The notes: a model not told the origin generated them from the letters alone. A DNA stretch of 64,000 nt from Sandaracinobacteroides sp041675905 (GCA_041675905.1 JBAYSX010000005.1:62001-126000); one strand, 5' to 3'; counted from the stretch's first letter, positions 26,276 to 34,703 are shown. Made by a program: numbers and translations.

Positions 26276-27103
26276 TCAGGTTGCCGTCCAGCCGGCATCG
26301 ACGGGCAGGCAGGCGCCTGTTACGACGCGCGCCGCGTCGCTGGCGAGATACAATACGGCGGCGGCCGACTGGGCCGGCGTGATCCGTTCCTTGATGAGAT
26401 GCACACCCAGGAATGCATCATAGGCGGCCTCTTCGGTAATCCCGGCCTGGCTCGCCAATTCGGCCGCCGAATGTTCCACCATTTTCGTCTGCACAAGACC
26501 AGGGCAGATCGCGTTCACGGTGATGTGGTGCGGTGCGAGTTCGGCCGCCATGGTTTTTGTCAGTCCGACGACGCCATGTTTGGCCGCGCAATAGTGCCCG
26601 AAACCCGGCGCGCCCACCAGACCGGCGGCGGATGCGACATTGACAATGCGCCCGCCCCCGGCTGCAATGAGGTGCGGCACGGTCGCGCGCGTGACACGCC
26701 ACAAGCCCGTCAGATTGACGTCGATCATCGTCAGCCACCGCTCGTCCGACATCTCGTGCACGGGCTGGTTGCCCGACAAGATGCCGGCGTTGTTGACCAG
26801 GATATCGATGCGCCCGAATGTTTCGACTGCGGCGGCGATGAAGCTGTCGATTTGCTGCTGGTCGCGAATATCGCAGGGGCGCGCAACGACCTGCCGACCC
26901 AGCCCTCTTATCGCCTCGGCAACTTCATCCAGTTCTCCGGTTGTAGCAAGGGGATAATCCACGGTCGCCAGCGTGGGCGTGCCGACATCGCAGATAGCGA
27001 CATCCGCACCCTGCCGGGCAAACTCAAGGGCGATTTCCCGACCCTGACCCCGCGCGGCGCCCGTTACGATAACCTTGCGGTTGCTAAAACTCCTGTCGGA
27101 CAT
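26276..27103 (-). CDS. SDR of the mycofactocin-coupled (carveol dehydrogenase-like) type
   Basis: From the ATG at 27103 (GAGGAG upstream) the protein has 275 residues. The cofactor motif is TGAARGQGR, with the Gln typical of the carveol-dehydrogenase/mycofactocin-coupled branch. It also has that branch's insert (VDYPLATTGELDEVAEAI) before the CDIRD motif. NNAG, the catalytic Ser region (NVASAAG) and YCAAK are present. In actinobacteria such enzymes hold NAD tightly and pass electrons to mycofactocin; no mycofactocin genes are visible here. The natural substrates of relatives are terpenoid alcohols. It lies directly after the P450 gene. Confidence 0.9.
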   Translation of the reverse strand: MSDRSFSNRKVIVTGAARGQGREIALEFARQGADVAICDVGTPTLATVDYPLATTGELDEVAEAIRGLGRQVVARPCDIRDQQQIDSFIAAAVETFGRIDILVNNAGILSGNQPVHEMSDERWLTMIDVNLTGLWRVTRATVPHLIAAGGGRIVNVASAAGLVGAPGFGHYCAAKHGVVGLTKTMAAELAPHHITVNAICPGLVQTKMVEHSAAELASQAGITEEAAYDAFLGVHLIKERITPAQSAAAVLYLASDAARVVTGACLPVDAGWTAT

Positions 27104-27160
27104 GAACTCTCCTCGCTGTAAAAATGGCTGCCAGTGAGCCGGCAAGCGGTTTCGGTTTTC

Positions 27161-28411
27161 TTAATTTTGCTGCGTGGCAGAAATTTCGCCGGAACCGGAA
27201 TGGACGTTCCAGCGCAGGGGTATGGCGGTGCAGGCGCCGACATTGCCGCCTCTCATCCTGACAGGTCGATCCGTATCAAGCCGAAAATCGGGCATCCGCC
27301 GCAACCATTCGCGCAGGAAGACGATGACTTCCATGCGCGCGAGCCCCGCACCAACGCAACGATGCGGACCGTTACCCATGGTCGTGTGTCTGGCGACATT
27401 GAGCTTGCGGTCGAACCGTACCTCCTCCGGAGCCTCAAAACTTGCCGGGTCGAGGTTGTGAAGCACGCTGGGCAAATAGATGAGATCGCCCGCCTTCATC
27501 GTCACGCCATCCATATCGACATCGGCGACAAGATTGCGGGTGACGGAAACGGTGGGATAGCGTCGCATCAGTTCGTCTGTCGCGGCGGGAATCAGCGCGG
27601 CGTCGGCGCGCAGCGCGGCCTGATCCTGCGGGTTCCGCGCGAGATGGAGCGTGACCATGCCAAGCATCGCGGCCACAGTATCCAGTCCACCGAACAGCAG
27701 ATTGCGGCACATGCGTCTGGCTTCATCCACCGTCCACGCACGCCCCTCGATGGGGACAGAGAGGATGCGGCTGAACAAATCGTCGCCCGGTGTTTCCAGC
27801 CGCTTCTTCAGGAAGGGCCAAAGATAATCGTCTGCCGCCTGCGCGAGTTGCTCGACCGTCATCGAGCCATCGGGACGGGTCAGTTGCTTGCCAAATTCGC
27901 GCAGGCGCGGCCGATCTTCGACGGGCACTTCGATGAGGGTGAGGAACATGTTGACGGGGAGAACCTCGGCAAACTCCTCCACGAACTCGCAGTGGCCGCG
28001 CCCGATCAAACTGTCGATCAGTTCATTGGCAAGTGCAACGACCCGGGGTTCGAGTTTCGCGATCTGGCTGTTGGCAAAACCGCGCATGACCGCATTGCGG
28101 AATGGTGTATGTTCGGGAGGGTCCTGCTGAAGCGGGATGAAGCGCATCACATCACCCAGGCCGGGCGTCACAGCCAGCGCTTCGCTCGACAGGCGCGCAG
28201 CATCACCCCAAAGTGTGCGGACCTGTTCACCGCCCGTCGCAATCCAGTGTCCGCCATTGCGTGGCGTCCACACGAGAGCCGGAGCGCCGGGGCGCTGGAG
28301 CGTCTTCCACGCCGCAAAATAATCCTGCTCCACACCGGGTGGATTGAAAATGTCGAAATCGACAACGCGGTCGGCGGGAACGTGCGCCGGGCGGCGCCCT
28401 TCACCCTTCAC
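27161..28411 (-). CDS. cytochrome P450 (CYP101-like)
   Basis: The protein has 416 residues. The I-helix oxygen-activation motif is GGLDT and the ExxR motif is ELMRR. The haem motif is GNGPHRCVG with Cys at about 352. The residue before it is Met, where nearly all P450s have Phe (MGNGPHRCVG instead of FGxGxHxCxG); I confirmed the ATG codon. The N-terminal VVDFDIFNPPG is shared with the P450 at 43582 (IVDFDIYAPPG). It should hydroxylate the pathway substrate using electrons from a ferredoxin, which is not encoded nearby. The GTG at 28411 is the only available start, with no clear ribosome site. A palindrome (28484-28500) lies upstream. Confidence 0.92.
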   Translation of the reverse strand: MKGEGRRPAHVPADRVVDFDIFNPPGVEQDYFAAWKTLQRPGAPALVWTPRNGGHWIATGGEQVRTLWGDAARLSSEALAVTPGLGDVMRFIPLQQDPPEHTPFRNAVMRGFANSQIAKLEPRVVALANELIDSLIGRGHCEFVEEFAEVLPVNMFLTLIEVPVEDRPRLREFGKQLTRPDGSMTVEQLAQAADDYLWPFLKKRLETPGDDLFSRILSVPIEGRAWTVDEARRMCRNLLFGGLDTVAAMLGMVTLHLARNPQDQAALRADAALIPAATDELMRRYPTVSVTRNLVADVDMDGVTMKAGDLIYLPSVLHNLDPASFEAPEEVRFDRKLNVARHTTMGNGPHRCVGAGLARMEVIVFLREWLRRMPDFRLDTDRPVRMRGGNVGACTAIPLRWNVHSGSGEISATQQN

Positions 28412-28483
28412 AGGGCCATGCCCGGTGCAGCAAACTTCATCATCCGCTCCGTGTTTCAGACTGAACGCCTGTTATTTAACTAT

Positions 28484-28500
28484 CACTATCTATCATAGTG
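28484..28500. promoter_or_regulatory. palindrome upstream of the P450-SDR-SDR-GFA operon
   Basis: CACTAT at 28484-28489 and ATAGTG at 28495-28500 are exact inverted arms with a five-base spacer, about 75 bp before the P450 start, in AT-rich DNA. It is well placed for an operator, but no regulator is assigned. Confidence 0.45.
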
Positions 28501-28660
28501 CGCCGTGCAGGGACGCCAACCAGGAAAAGCGCGGGGTATGCGTTTTTCCCGCCTGTAGTCATAATGCGTGGCGATCGTGCGTATTGCCTTACAAGGTACC
28601 CGACGTGTGGCGCTGCACCCTCCTGCTGGTGGCAGCCGGGTACAGCGCCGGGCCATAACG

Positions 28661-29566
28661 TCAGCTGCGTGGCGCCAGAAAGGCCTTGTAAATAATTGGC
28701 AATTCATATTTGACATCACCCGCAAGGCTGATGCCCCGTTTGGTGATGTCCGTGAGCACCTTTAAAAGCTCGCTGTTAACCCCGCTCGCCACCGCGTCGA
28801 CATAAGCGCCCTCAACCGATGCAAGAAGAACATCGAGGTGCGCATCGGTCCCCGAGAAGTCATCTTTCCGGATCATGTCGAGCGAGGAGCTGAGGGTCGC
28901 GTCTACCACAGGCATCAGCTTCTGCGCGGCAGATAAAAACAGGTCGAGGTTAACGCCTTCAGTCGAAAGAACGGCACACCCCTGATAAAACGCGTAGGTA
29001 CAGCCGAAATAAAACGCGAACATCGCCCGTTCCAGAAGTGCCGCGAAAGCTGCGTCTTCCCCGATGAAGCGGGCCTTTCCGGCCAGCACGCGCAACACTT
29101 CTTCATGCTGCCTGTAGGCGGCAGCATCGCCAGCGTGCGCGATGTCCCCGTCAGCGCTGCCGACGTCGCTGGGGTAAACAAATATCGCCCCGTGGATGTA
29201 ATGGAAGCCATTCTCTGTTGCCCAGTTCGCATAGTCGCGAACATCTGCTGCACAGCCTGATGTATAGTTGACAATGGTCCGCCCCGAGAGGGCGGCCTGC
29301 ACCGCGTCGTTGCGCAGCAGCGATGAAACCGCCTTGAAGTCAGAGATACAAACAACAATCACGTCGGATTGCCGGATGGCCTCAACGAGGTTGTCAACGA
29401 CCGAAATGCCGGCCTCGCGCAATGGTTCCGCACGTTCCCGAGAGCGATTCCAGGCGGTTACCGGCAGGCCTCCCCTTGCCAATGCGCGCGCGAGCGCACT
29501 GCCCATCAAACCTGTGCCGATGACCGCAGTTTTTGTTGCCTGACCTGTCGAAGACGCTTTGTTCAT
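28661..29566 (-). CDS. NAD(P)-dependent oxidoreductase, imine-reductase-like
   Basis: The protein has 301 residues from the ATG at 29566 (GAGGG upstream). The N-terminal Rossmann fold has VIGTGLMGSALARAL and TAWNRSRERAE, as in 3-hydroxyisobutyrate dehydrogenases and imine reductases. The middle region (GAIFVYPSDVG, then an HAGD segment and YxxHEEVLRVL) matches the imine-reductase branch better than hydroxy-acid dehydrogenases, and the lysine expected in the latter is not obvious. It could reduce a cyclic imine or a ketone. It is a monocistronic gene, divergent from the ene-reductase at 29894. Confidence 0.78.
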   Translation of the reverse strand: MNKASSTGQATKTAVIGTGLMGSALARALARGGLPVTAWNRSRERAEPLREAGISVVDNLVEAIRQSDVIVVCISDFKAVSSLLRNDAVQAALSGRTIVNYTSGCAADVRDYANWATENGFHYIHGAIFVYPSDVGSADGDIAHAGDAAAYRQHEEVLRVLAGKARFIGEDAAFAALLERAMFAFYFGCTYAFYQGCAVLSTEGVNLDLFLSAAQKLMPVVDATLSSSLDMIRKDDFSGTDAHLDVLLASVEGAYVDAVASGVNSELLKVLTDITKRGISLAGDVKYELPIIYKAFLAPRS

Positions 29567-29893
29567 TCCGTTTACCCTCAATATTATATCCGGATCGATC
29601 GCCGATCCTGTCCAGGATCCGTTCAAACTCTAGGCACCGATGCCAAACGCCTACAATCCATCTTTGGAATGAGCGGAACCCGCTATTGTTTCTGTCAGTT
29701 CGACTATCCGGGGGGTCCGGGCACAGCGTTCAGATCGGGAACACATGACCATCTCGCGGAGGTGTCCCCCGCTCCGGCATGGCATGGCTCCGCTTTACAC
29801 CGCTGGCGAAGACGTTGAGAGTGCAAACATCGTCCTTATCCACCATCATCCTTATCCATTCGATCAAGCGTCTCCATCAGGAAAGTTCAGGCC
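29567..29893. promoter_or_regulatory. divergent promoter region with GGATCG/CGATCC palindrome
   Basis: This 327-bp gap separates the imine-reductase-like gene (minus) and the ene-reductase gene (plus). GGATCG at 29592-29597 and CGATCC at 29603-29608 form a perfect inverted repeat 26 bp upstream of the minus-strand start and could be an operator. I see no gene in the rest. Confidence 0.4.
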
Positions 29894-31024
29894 ATGACGG
29901 ACCTCTCTCCCTTGTTCGAACCTTTCGAATCCGGCAGTCTTGGGCTGCCCAACCGGATCGTGATGGCGCCCATGACCCGTTGCTTCTCCCCGGGGGGTGT
30001 GCCGGGGGCGGACGTCGCTGCCTATTATCGCCGGCGGGCCGAGGGCGGCGTCGGACTGATCATTACCGAAGGTACCTGGATTCCCCACGAGAGTGCATGG
30101 AACGAGCGCGATGCTCCTGATTTCCACGGTGAAGCGGCGCTCGCGGGCTGGCGTGCGGTGGCAAATGCGGTGCATGAACAGGGTGCAAGGATCATGCCCC
30201 AGCTTTGGCATGTCGGGCTGACCCTGAAGTCGGCGATCAGGAATATCTATGATGAGGCGTCTGGTATAGAACCGCGTCATTTGGGTCCATCCGGCATCGC
30301 CGGCGGGTTTGGAGTTGGTTCGCAGCCTGGTTACCCCTCGATGACCCAAAGGGACATCGAGGAAGTTGTCGATGCCTATGCAACGGCTGCGGCATCGGCC
30401 CGGACGCTCGGCTTCGATGGTATCGAGTTGCACGCGGCCCATGGGTATCTTATCGACCAGTTCTTCTGGCACGAAACCAACCGGCGCAGGGACAGATACG
30501 GGGGCAATCTGCGCGAGCGGGCGCGCTTCGGCGCGGAAGTCGTGGCAGCGATCCGGCAGCGCACGGGGCCTGATTTCCCCATCCTCATGCGCATTTCGCA
30601 GTGGAAGCAGCATGATTATGATGCGAAAGTTGCGCAGACGCCGGCTGAAATCGAGCAATGGCTCATGCCTCTGGTGGAGGCCGGGGTCGATATGTTTCAC
30701 TGCTCCCAGCGCCGCTATTGGGATGCGGAATTTCCGGGGTCTGATCTGAACCTCGCCGGATGGGTGAAGAAAATCACCGGTCGTCCGACGATCACGGTCG
30801 GCTCGGTCACGATCGGGCGTGAATTTCTCGACACTGCCTTTGGCGCGCAGACGGAACGGCGGAGCATTGCTTCATTGATGCGGATGCTCGAGCGCGGTGA
30901 ATTTGACCTGGTCGCAGTCGGCCGGGCGCTGATCGCCGATGCCGATTGGCCACGGCGTTTGCGCGAGGGTGGCGTGTCTGCCCTGTCTCCCTATTCGACG
31001 GAGCTTCTGTCGGATTTGACATAA
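29894..31024 (+). CDS. old yellow enzyme-type NADH:flavin oxidoreductase (ene-reductase)
   Basis: The protein has 376 residues and a single FMN TIM barrel. NRIVMAPMTRC is near residue 20, QLWHVG near 102, the active-site pair in HAAHGYLIDQF near 180, and RYGGN plus VGRALIADADW toward the end. Such enzymes reduce activated C=C bonds of enones. The C-terminus REGGVSALSPYSTELLS fits the usual LREGrx...P end of this family. The same peptide, from a near-identical DNA stretch, also ends the unrelated SnoaL gene at 40543. It opens the plus-strand run to 34245. Confidence 0.92.
   Translation: MTDLSPLFEPFESGSLGLPNRIVMAPMTRCFSPGGVPGADVAAYYRRRAEGGVGLIITEGTWIPHESAWNERDAPDFHGEAALAGWRAVANAVHEQGARIMPQLWHVGLTLKSAIRNIYDEASGIEPRHLGPSGIAGGFGVGSQPGYPSMTQRDIEEVVDAYATAAASARTLGFDGIELHAAHGYLIDQFFWHETNRRRDRYGGNLRERARFGAEVVAAIRQRTGPDFPILMRISQWKQHDYDAKVAQTPAEIEQWLMPLVEAGVDMFHCSQRRYWDAEFPGSDLNLAGWVKKITGRPTITVGSVTIGREFLDTAFGAQTERRSIASLMRMLERGEFDLVAVGRALIADADWPRRLREGGVSALSPYSTELLSDLT
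30961..31011 (+). repeat. 51-bp direct repeat, copy 1 (native in the ene-reductase gene)
   Basis: This stretch at the 3' end of the ene-reductase gene matches 40941-40991 at 49 of 51 positions and in the same codon frame. It encodes REGGVSALSPYSTELLS. Similarity drops sharply on the left and fades on the right. Confidence 0.9.
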
Positions 31025-31139
31025 GAGGCGGGCTATTTTCCTTGCCGCCGTATCTGTTCCGCTTGTGAGTGGCGGGAATCCTGTCCGGTCATTGCCGGAT
31101 GAACAGGTGTGAAATCCATAAATGGCGAGAGGATCAGGA

Positions 31140-31295
31140 ATGACGGAAATTTCAGATGCGAACGTGCTTCGCGATATCCACAGCGTCCGGATGCTGAAAT
31201 ATGATTATTGCGCGCTGGCTGATGAATGTGCGTCTCCCGATCCGTCAGACGCTCCACAGCGGCTTGCGGCGCTCTTCACCGAATACAGGGTGTGA
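31140..31295 (+). pseudogene. truncated SnoaL-like gene remnant
   Basis: An ATG with AGGA upstream opens a 51-codon frame whose product (VLRDIHSVRMLKYDYCALAD, then RLAALFTE) matches the N-terminal helix region of SnoaL/NTF2 proteins, up to the point where the family normally reads LFTEDAVW. The frame then stops (YRV-stop). What follows is unrelated SDR-derived sequence, so the rest of the fold has been deleted. Confidence 0.65.
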
Positions 31296-31440
31296 ACGTC
31301 GCCTCCGTCGCTCGCCAATCCTGTCGGCGTCCCCGAAGACGTTGCGCATCTATCGTCTATCTGGCCAGCGACCAATCCTGATTTGTCAGCGGGAAAAACT
31401 TGTCGTCGACAATACGGCGTCGGTGACCGCGGGTCAGGTA
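31296..31440 (+). pseudogene. decayed 3' end of an SDR gene
   Basis: Three frames read in order give the C-terminus of a short-chain dehydrogenase: NPVGVPEDVA (from 31317), IVYLASDQS-stop-FVSGK (from 31352), and VVDNTASVTAG (from about 31402). They correspond to the usual PEDVA...VYLASD.SxFVTG..LVVDGG end. One nonsense codon and two frameshifts, one in a run of five A residues, show decay. It directly follows the SnoaL remnant, implying a deletion that joined two genes. Confidence 0.6.
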
Positions 31441-31635
31441 CCAGATGTCCATTCCGTGACCACCCTCCAGCTGAATCGACATCTATCTCCGGATCACTCC
31501 GCTTGACACTAAAAATGCGCGCCCGTAAAAGCGAAATGGAGTTCCGGTTTGTGCCAGAAGCCGGCTGAGGGAAAAAATATACAAGGCGACCGGCGGATAC
31601 GGGCCCTGCCGGCTTGGCATGAGGGAGAAATTGCC

Positions 31636-32892
31636 GTGAGCACCAGGCTTGACGAACTGACGTTCCTTGATCCGGAAATTCAGGAATGGCCATTCGATGC
31701 CTATGAACGCCTCCAGAAAGAGGCGCCGGTTTTTTATGACGAACCCAGCAAGGCCTGGGTGGTCACTCGCTATGACGATATCCGCCAGATCCTGACCGAT
31801 CCCGAGACTTTCAGCACCGACGGCTTTGTCGAATCCCTGCGTGATGCTGTCGATCCGGTTCGCGCGGCGAAGGTGCGCGAAATCTATCGTAGTCGTGGCT
31901 GGGTGCCTTCGTTGACCCTGTCCCAACAGGACAGCGTTCACCACAAGGGAACGCGGGCGATATTTCAGCAGGCGCTGCGCGCGGGCCGGATCCGGCAACT
32001 GGACCCGTTTATCCGGCAGACGGCGATAGATCTTGTGGAGAAGTTTCGCCACACGGGCGAGACCGAGATCGTTGAAAGCCTGGCGGTTCCCCTGCCTCTG
32101 ATCGCAATTTGCAGCCAGGTCGGGGTTCCCCTCGAAGATATCTGGAAGATCAAATACTGGACGGATTCCTGGGTGCGGCGTTTCAGCATGATGCTGACCG
32201 AGGAAGAGGAAATCGAGACCGTATATGACGAAATCGAATTCCAGCATTATTTTCGGGAGATAGTTGCCGATCTTCAGGCAAAGCCGAATGGCACGGTATT
32301 AAGCGATCTCGTCAATCTGAAGCTGCCCGATGGTCGGACGCTGGAATATGCCGACATCGTCACGCACCTGCTCGCGGATCTTTTCGTGGGCGGCAGCGAA
32401 ACCTCCACCAATGCCATTTCCGAAGGTGTGCTGCTCCTGTGTAACCATGCCGATCAATATGCGATGCTTATGAGCGACCTGGACAAATATCTTCCGATGT
32501 TCGTCGAGGAATCACTGCGCCTGCAATCGCCGGTGCAAGGAATGTACCGCATTACGACGCGGGAAGTGGAATTGGGCGATACCAGGCTGCCGAAAGGCGC
32601 GCTTGTCAATGTCCGTTTCGCCGCCGCCAACAGGGATGCGGCGCATTTTCAATGCCCGCACATGATGGACATCGAACGTTCCAACAGCGGATCGCACCTG
32701 GCGTTCGGATCCGGATTGCACCATTGCATCGGTGCGCCGCTGGCGCGTCGTGAAATCTTCTGGAGTTTCGACGCCTTGCTGCGCGGTGTGCGTAACCTGC
32801 GTCTGGCGCCCGGCAAGAACGACTTCCGGCATAATCCGGGGCTGCTGCTGCGTTCGCTCAAGAAACTGCATATCGAATTCGATCCGGTCTGA
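31636..32892 (+). CDS. cytochrome P450
   Basis: The protein has 418 residues. It has the I-helix motif GGSETSTN near 250, ExxR as EESLR near 294, and the haem motif FGSGLHHCIG with Cys at about 364. Glu-Thr replaces the more common Asp/Glu-Thr acid pair in an allowed way. It is not closely related to the CYP101-like P450s at 27161 and 43582; its N-terminus (FLDPEIQEWPFDAYERL) is of a different bacterial P450 type. The GTG at 31636 is chosen because GGGAG lies eight bases before it and the preceding frame is not protein-like. It is followed closely by an SDR gene. Confidence 0.93.
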   Translation: MSTRLDELTFLDPEIQEWPFDAYERLQKEAPVFYDEPSKAWVVTRYDDIRQILTDPETFSTDGFVESLRDAVDPVRAAKVREIYRSRGWVPSLTLSQQDSVHHKGTRAIFQQALRAGRIRQLDPFIRQTAIDLVEKFRHTGETEIVESLAVPLPLIAICSQVGVPLEDIWKIKYWTDSWVRRFSMMLTEEEEIETVYDEIEFQHYFREIVADLQAKPNGTVLSDLVNLKLPDGRTLEYADIVTHLLADLFVGGSETSTNAISEGVLLLCNHADQYAMLMSDLDKYLPMFVEESLRLQSPVQGMYRITTREVELGDTRLPKGALVNVRFAAANRDAAHFQCPHMMDIERSNSGSHLAFGSGLHHCIGAPLARREIFWSFDALLRGVRNLRLAPGKNDFRHNPGLLLRSLKKLHIEFDPV

Positions 32893-32917
32893 TCGCCGCC
32901 ACAATCCGGGGAGAGCC

Positions 32918-33682
32918 ATGGATTCCGTATCCGCGTCCGGTCGTGTCGCCGGCAAGATATTCATTGTTACAGGCGGGGCATCGGGGCTGGGCGCCGCCGA
33001 CGCCCGGTTGCTGGCGCAACATGGGGCGACGGTGGTCATCACCGATACACAGGAGGATGCCGGCCGGGAACTGGCGGCATCGACCGAAGGAATTTATTTT
33101 CTTCCGCAAGATGTTTGCGACGAGCAGCGCTGGAACGAAATCGTAGCCGAGGTTGAAGCGCGTTTTGGCGGGCTGGACGGTCTGGTGAACAATGCGGGCA
33201 TCGTCGGATATGCCGATGTCGAACAATGCAGTCTCGACATGTTCCGCAAGCATCTTGCCGTTATGGCCGAAGGTACTTTTCTGGGGTGCAAGGCGGCGAT
33301 TCCGGCGATGGTTCGGCGGGGTGGCGGAGCCATTGTCAACATGGCTTCTACGGCGGCAGTAAAAGGCATAGGCACCATTCCCGCCTACAGCGCCGCCAAG
33401 GGCGCGATTGCCGCGCTGACCCGCAGCGTGGCGGTTCATTGCCAGGAAAAACGGTACAATATCCGGGTCAACACCGTCATTCCCGGCGGCCACGATACGC
33501 CGATGACGCGTTCGGCTTTCGCCAATATGGATCCTGACGATCCTGGTCTCGCGCATGCCATCTCGGAAGGCATGGGCAAGCCGGAAGATGTGGCCAATCT
33601 GGTACTTTATCTGCTGTCGGATGAAGCCCGGCGCGTCACGGGCGCATCGATGGTCATAGACCACGGAGAAACGATACGTTGA
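32918..33682 (+). CDS. SDR-family NAD(P)-dependent oxidoreductase
   Basis: The protein has 254 residues from the ATG at 32918 (GGGGAG upstream). It has TGGASGLG near residue 19, NNAG near 88, Ser in MASTAA, YSAAK as the YxxxK motif, and a C-terminal RVTGASMVIDHGE. The final part reads DHG instead of the usual DGG. It lies 25 bp after the P450 stop, so it probably acts on the P450 product, for example oxidising the new hydroxyl to a ketone. A VOC gene follows. Confidence 0.92.
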   Translation: MDSVSASGRVAGKIFIVTGGASGLGAADARLLAQHGATVVITDTQEDAGRELAASTEGIYFLPQDVCDEQRWNEIVAEVEARFGGLDGLVNNAGIVGYADVEQCSLDMFRKHLAVMAEGTFLGCKAAIPAMVRRGGGAIVNMASTAAVKGIGTIPAYSAAKGAIAALTRSVAVHCQEKRYNIRVNTVIPGGHDTPMTRSAFANMDPDDPGLAHAISEGMGKPEDVANLVLYLLSDEARRVTGASMVIDHGETIR

Positions 33683-33735
33683 TGATGTCCGCCCCGGCGG
33701 CGGAATTGTCATCGCGCAAAAACGGAAGGAACAAC

Positions 33736-34245
33736 ATGGGACTGGATTTCGTGCAATCGGCGTGGATCGTCCGCGATTTGCCCAAAGCGATGGATCACTG
33801 GACCCGCACATATGGAGTCGGCCCGTTTTTCGTTATTGCTCACGCGCAGATAGAAGGGTTACGCTATCGCGGCCAGCCATCCGGCATGGATTATAGTGGC
33901 GCGCTGGCTTTCAGGGGCGCCATGATGATCGAACTGATCCAGCAGCACGACAGTAGCCCGTCAGTCTATAACGAGGCAGGCAATCAGGCGGATCAGTTCT
34001 TCCATCATATCTGTGCGCTGACAAACGATTTCGAGGAGCATTACGACCGCTTTACAAAGAATAACGTCGTCGCCGCGATGGAAGGCAGATTTGGATCCAC
34101 CCGCTTCGCCTATTTCGATACGGGCCCAACGATCGGCTGCATGACGGAACTGGTGGAGGAAACGGTCGAAATTCGCTCGGTGTTCCAGTTGATCGCGGAT
34201 GCGAACGCCAACTGGGACGGACGCGACCCCGTACGTCAGCTTTAA
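33736..34245 (+). CDS. VOC-family (glyoxalase-like) protein
   Basis: From the ATG at 33736 (GGAAGGA five bases upstream) the protein has 169 residues; an upstream in-frame ATG at 33679 overlaps the SDR stop but lacks a site. It opens LDFVQSAWIVRDLPKAMDHWTRTYGVGPFF, as in VOC proteins, and a second module contains HHICALTNDFEEHYDRF. It is the paralogue of the protein at 19578. It ends the P450-SDR-VOC unit and is followed by an intrinsic terminator. No reaction can be assigned. Confidence 0.87.
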   Translation: MGLDFVQSAWIVRDLPKAMDHWTRTYGVGPFFVIAHAQIEGLRYRGQPSGMDYSGALAFRGAMMIELIQQHDSSPSVYNEAGNQADQFFHHICALTNDFEEHYDRFTKNNVVAAMEGRFGSTRFAYFDTGPTIGCMTELVEETVEIRSVFQLIADANANWDGRDPVRQL

Positions 34246-34250
34246 CCGAT

Positions 34251-34290
34251 CAGGCCCCGGGTGTGTATAATCCGGGGCCTGAGGTTTTTT
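34251..34290 (+). terminator. Rho-independent terminator
   Basis: CAGGCCCCGG at 34251-34260 pairs perfectly with CCGGGGCCTG at 34272-34281, followed by a run of six T residues (34285-34290). It lies six bases after the VOC stop and clearly ends the plus-strand transcript. Confidence 0.9.
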
Positions 34291-34703
34291 CAGGACTGTA
34301 CGGCCACGCGCCACCAATCCTGTTCGATGATCGGCATCTGCTCCCGATATTCGAGCTCTCGTGGTGTTGCGTCGGCTGACGGGGGTGTCACGCGCGTCGG
34401 CGGCATGGGTGATCCCGCACCTGGCACCGGATCGACAAATTCCAGTTCGACACTATCGAAACAGTCATACAGGCCGTCGAGTTGCGCCTCGTGCCAGGCG
34501 CTGATCTGATGGTTGTAAAAACCAGCTGCATTGCGGAAACCCAGCAGAACATAATAGCTGTTGGGCTCGGCCGCGCGCCAGCATTCATACCGCAGGCAAT
34601 CCGGTTCGTGGGCATGGGTAGCGGCAGCCAGTTCCCGTTCGATCGCTTCAAACCGGTCGAGACGGTCGGGCTTGATACGAATGCGCGCTAATATTGTCGC
34701 CAT
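34290..34703 (-). CDS. antibiotic biosynthesis monooxygenase (ABM) family protein
   Basis: From the ATG at 34703 (AAAGGAGAG upstream) the protein has 137 residues. It has the ABM pattern ILARIRIKPDRLDRFEAIEREL, HEPDCLRYECWRAAEPNSYY and FRNAAGFYNHQ. ABM proteins are small dimeric alpha+beta barrels that oxidise or cyclise aromatic and polyketide-like substrates, some without a cofactor. The C-terminal 40 residues extend beyond the usual 95-residue domain. It lies 62 bp downstream of the TonB receptor gene at 34766 on the same strand, hence probably cotranscribed. Confidence 0.84.
   Translation of the reverse strand: MATILARIRIKPDRLDRFEAIERELAAATHAHEPDCLRYECWRAAEPNSYYVLLGFRNAAGFYNHQISAWHEAQLDGLYDCFDSVELEFVDPVPGAGSPMPPTRVTPPSADATPRELEYREQMPIIEQDWWRVAVQS

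Noticed and set aside
26276..27103. A mycofactocin biosynthesis system
   Set aside because: Only the coupled-type SDR is present; no mftA peptide, radical-SAM mftC or glycosyltransferase appears in the window.
27134..28498. 454-codon open frame on the plus strand
   Set aside because: It lies wholly antisense to the CYP101-like P450 and has no family signature; long shadows are expected in GC-rich DNA.
31201..31506. 101-codon plus-strand frame
   Set aside because: It crosses the SnoaL/SDR remnants out of frame; only its tail (VVDNTASVTAG) is meaningful, as part of a decayed SDR end.
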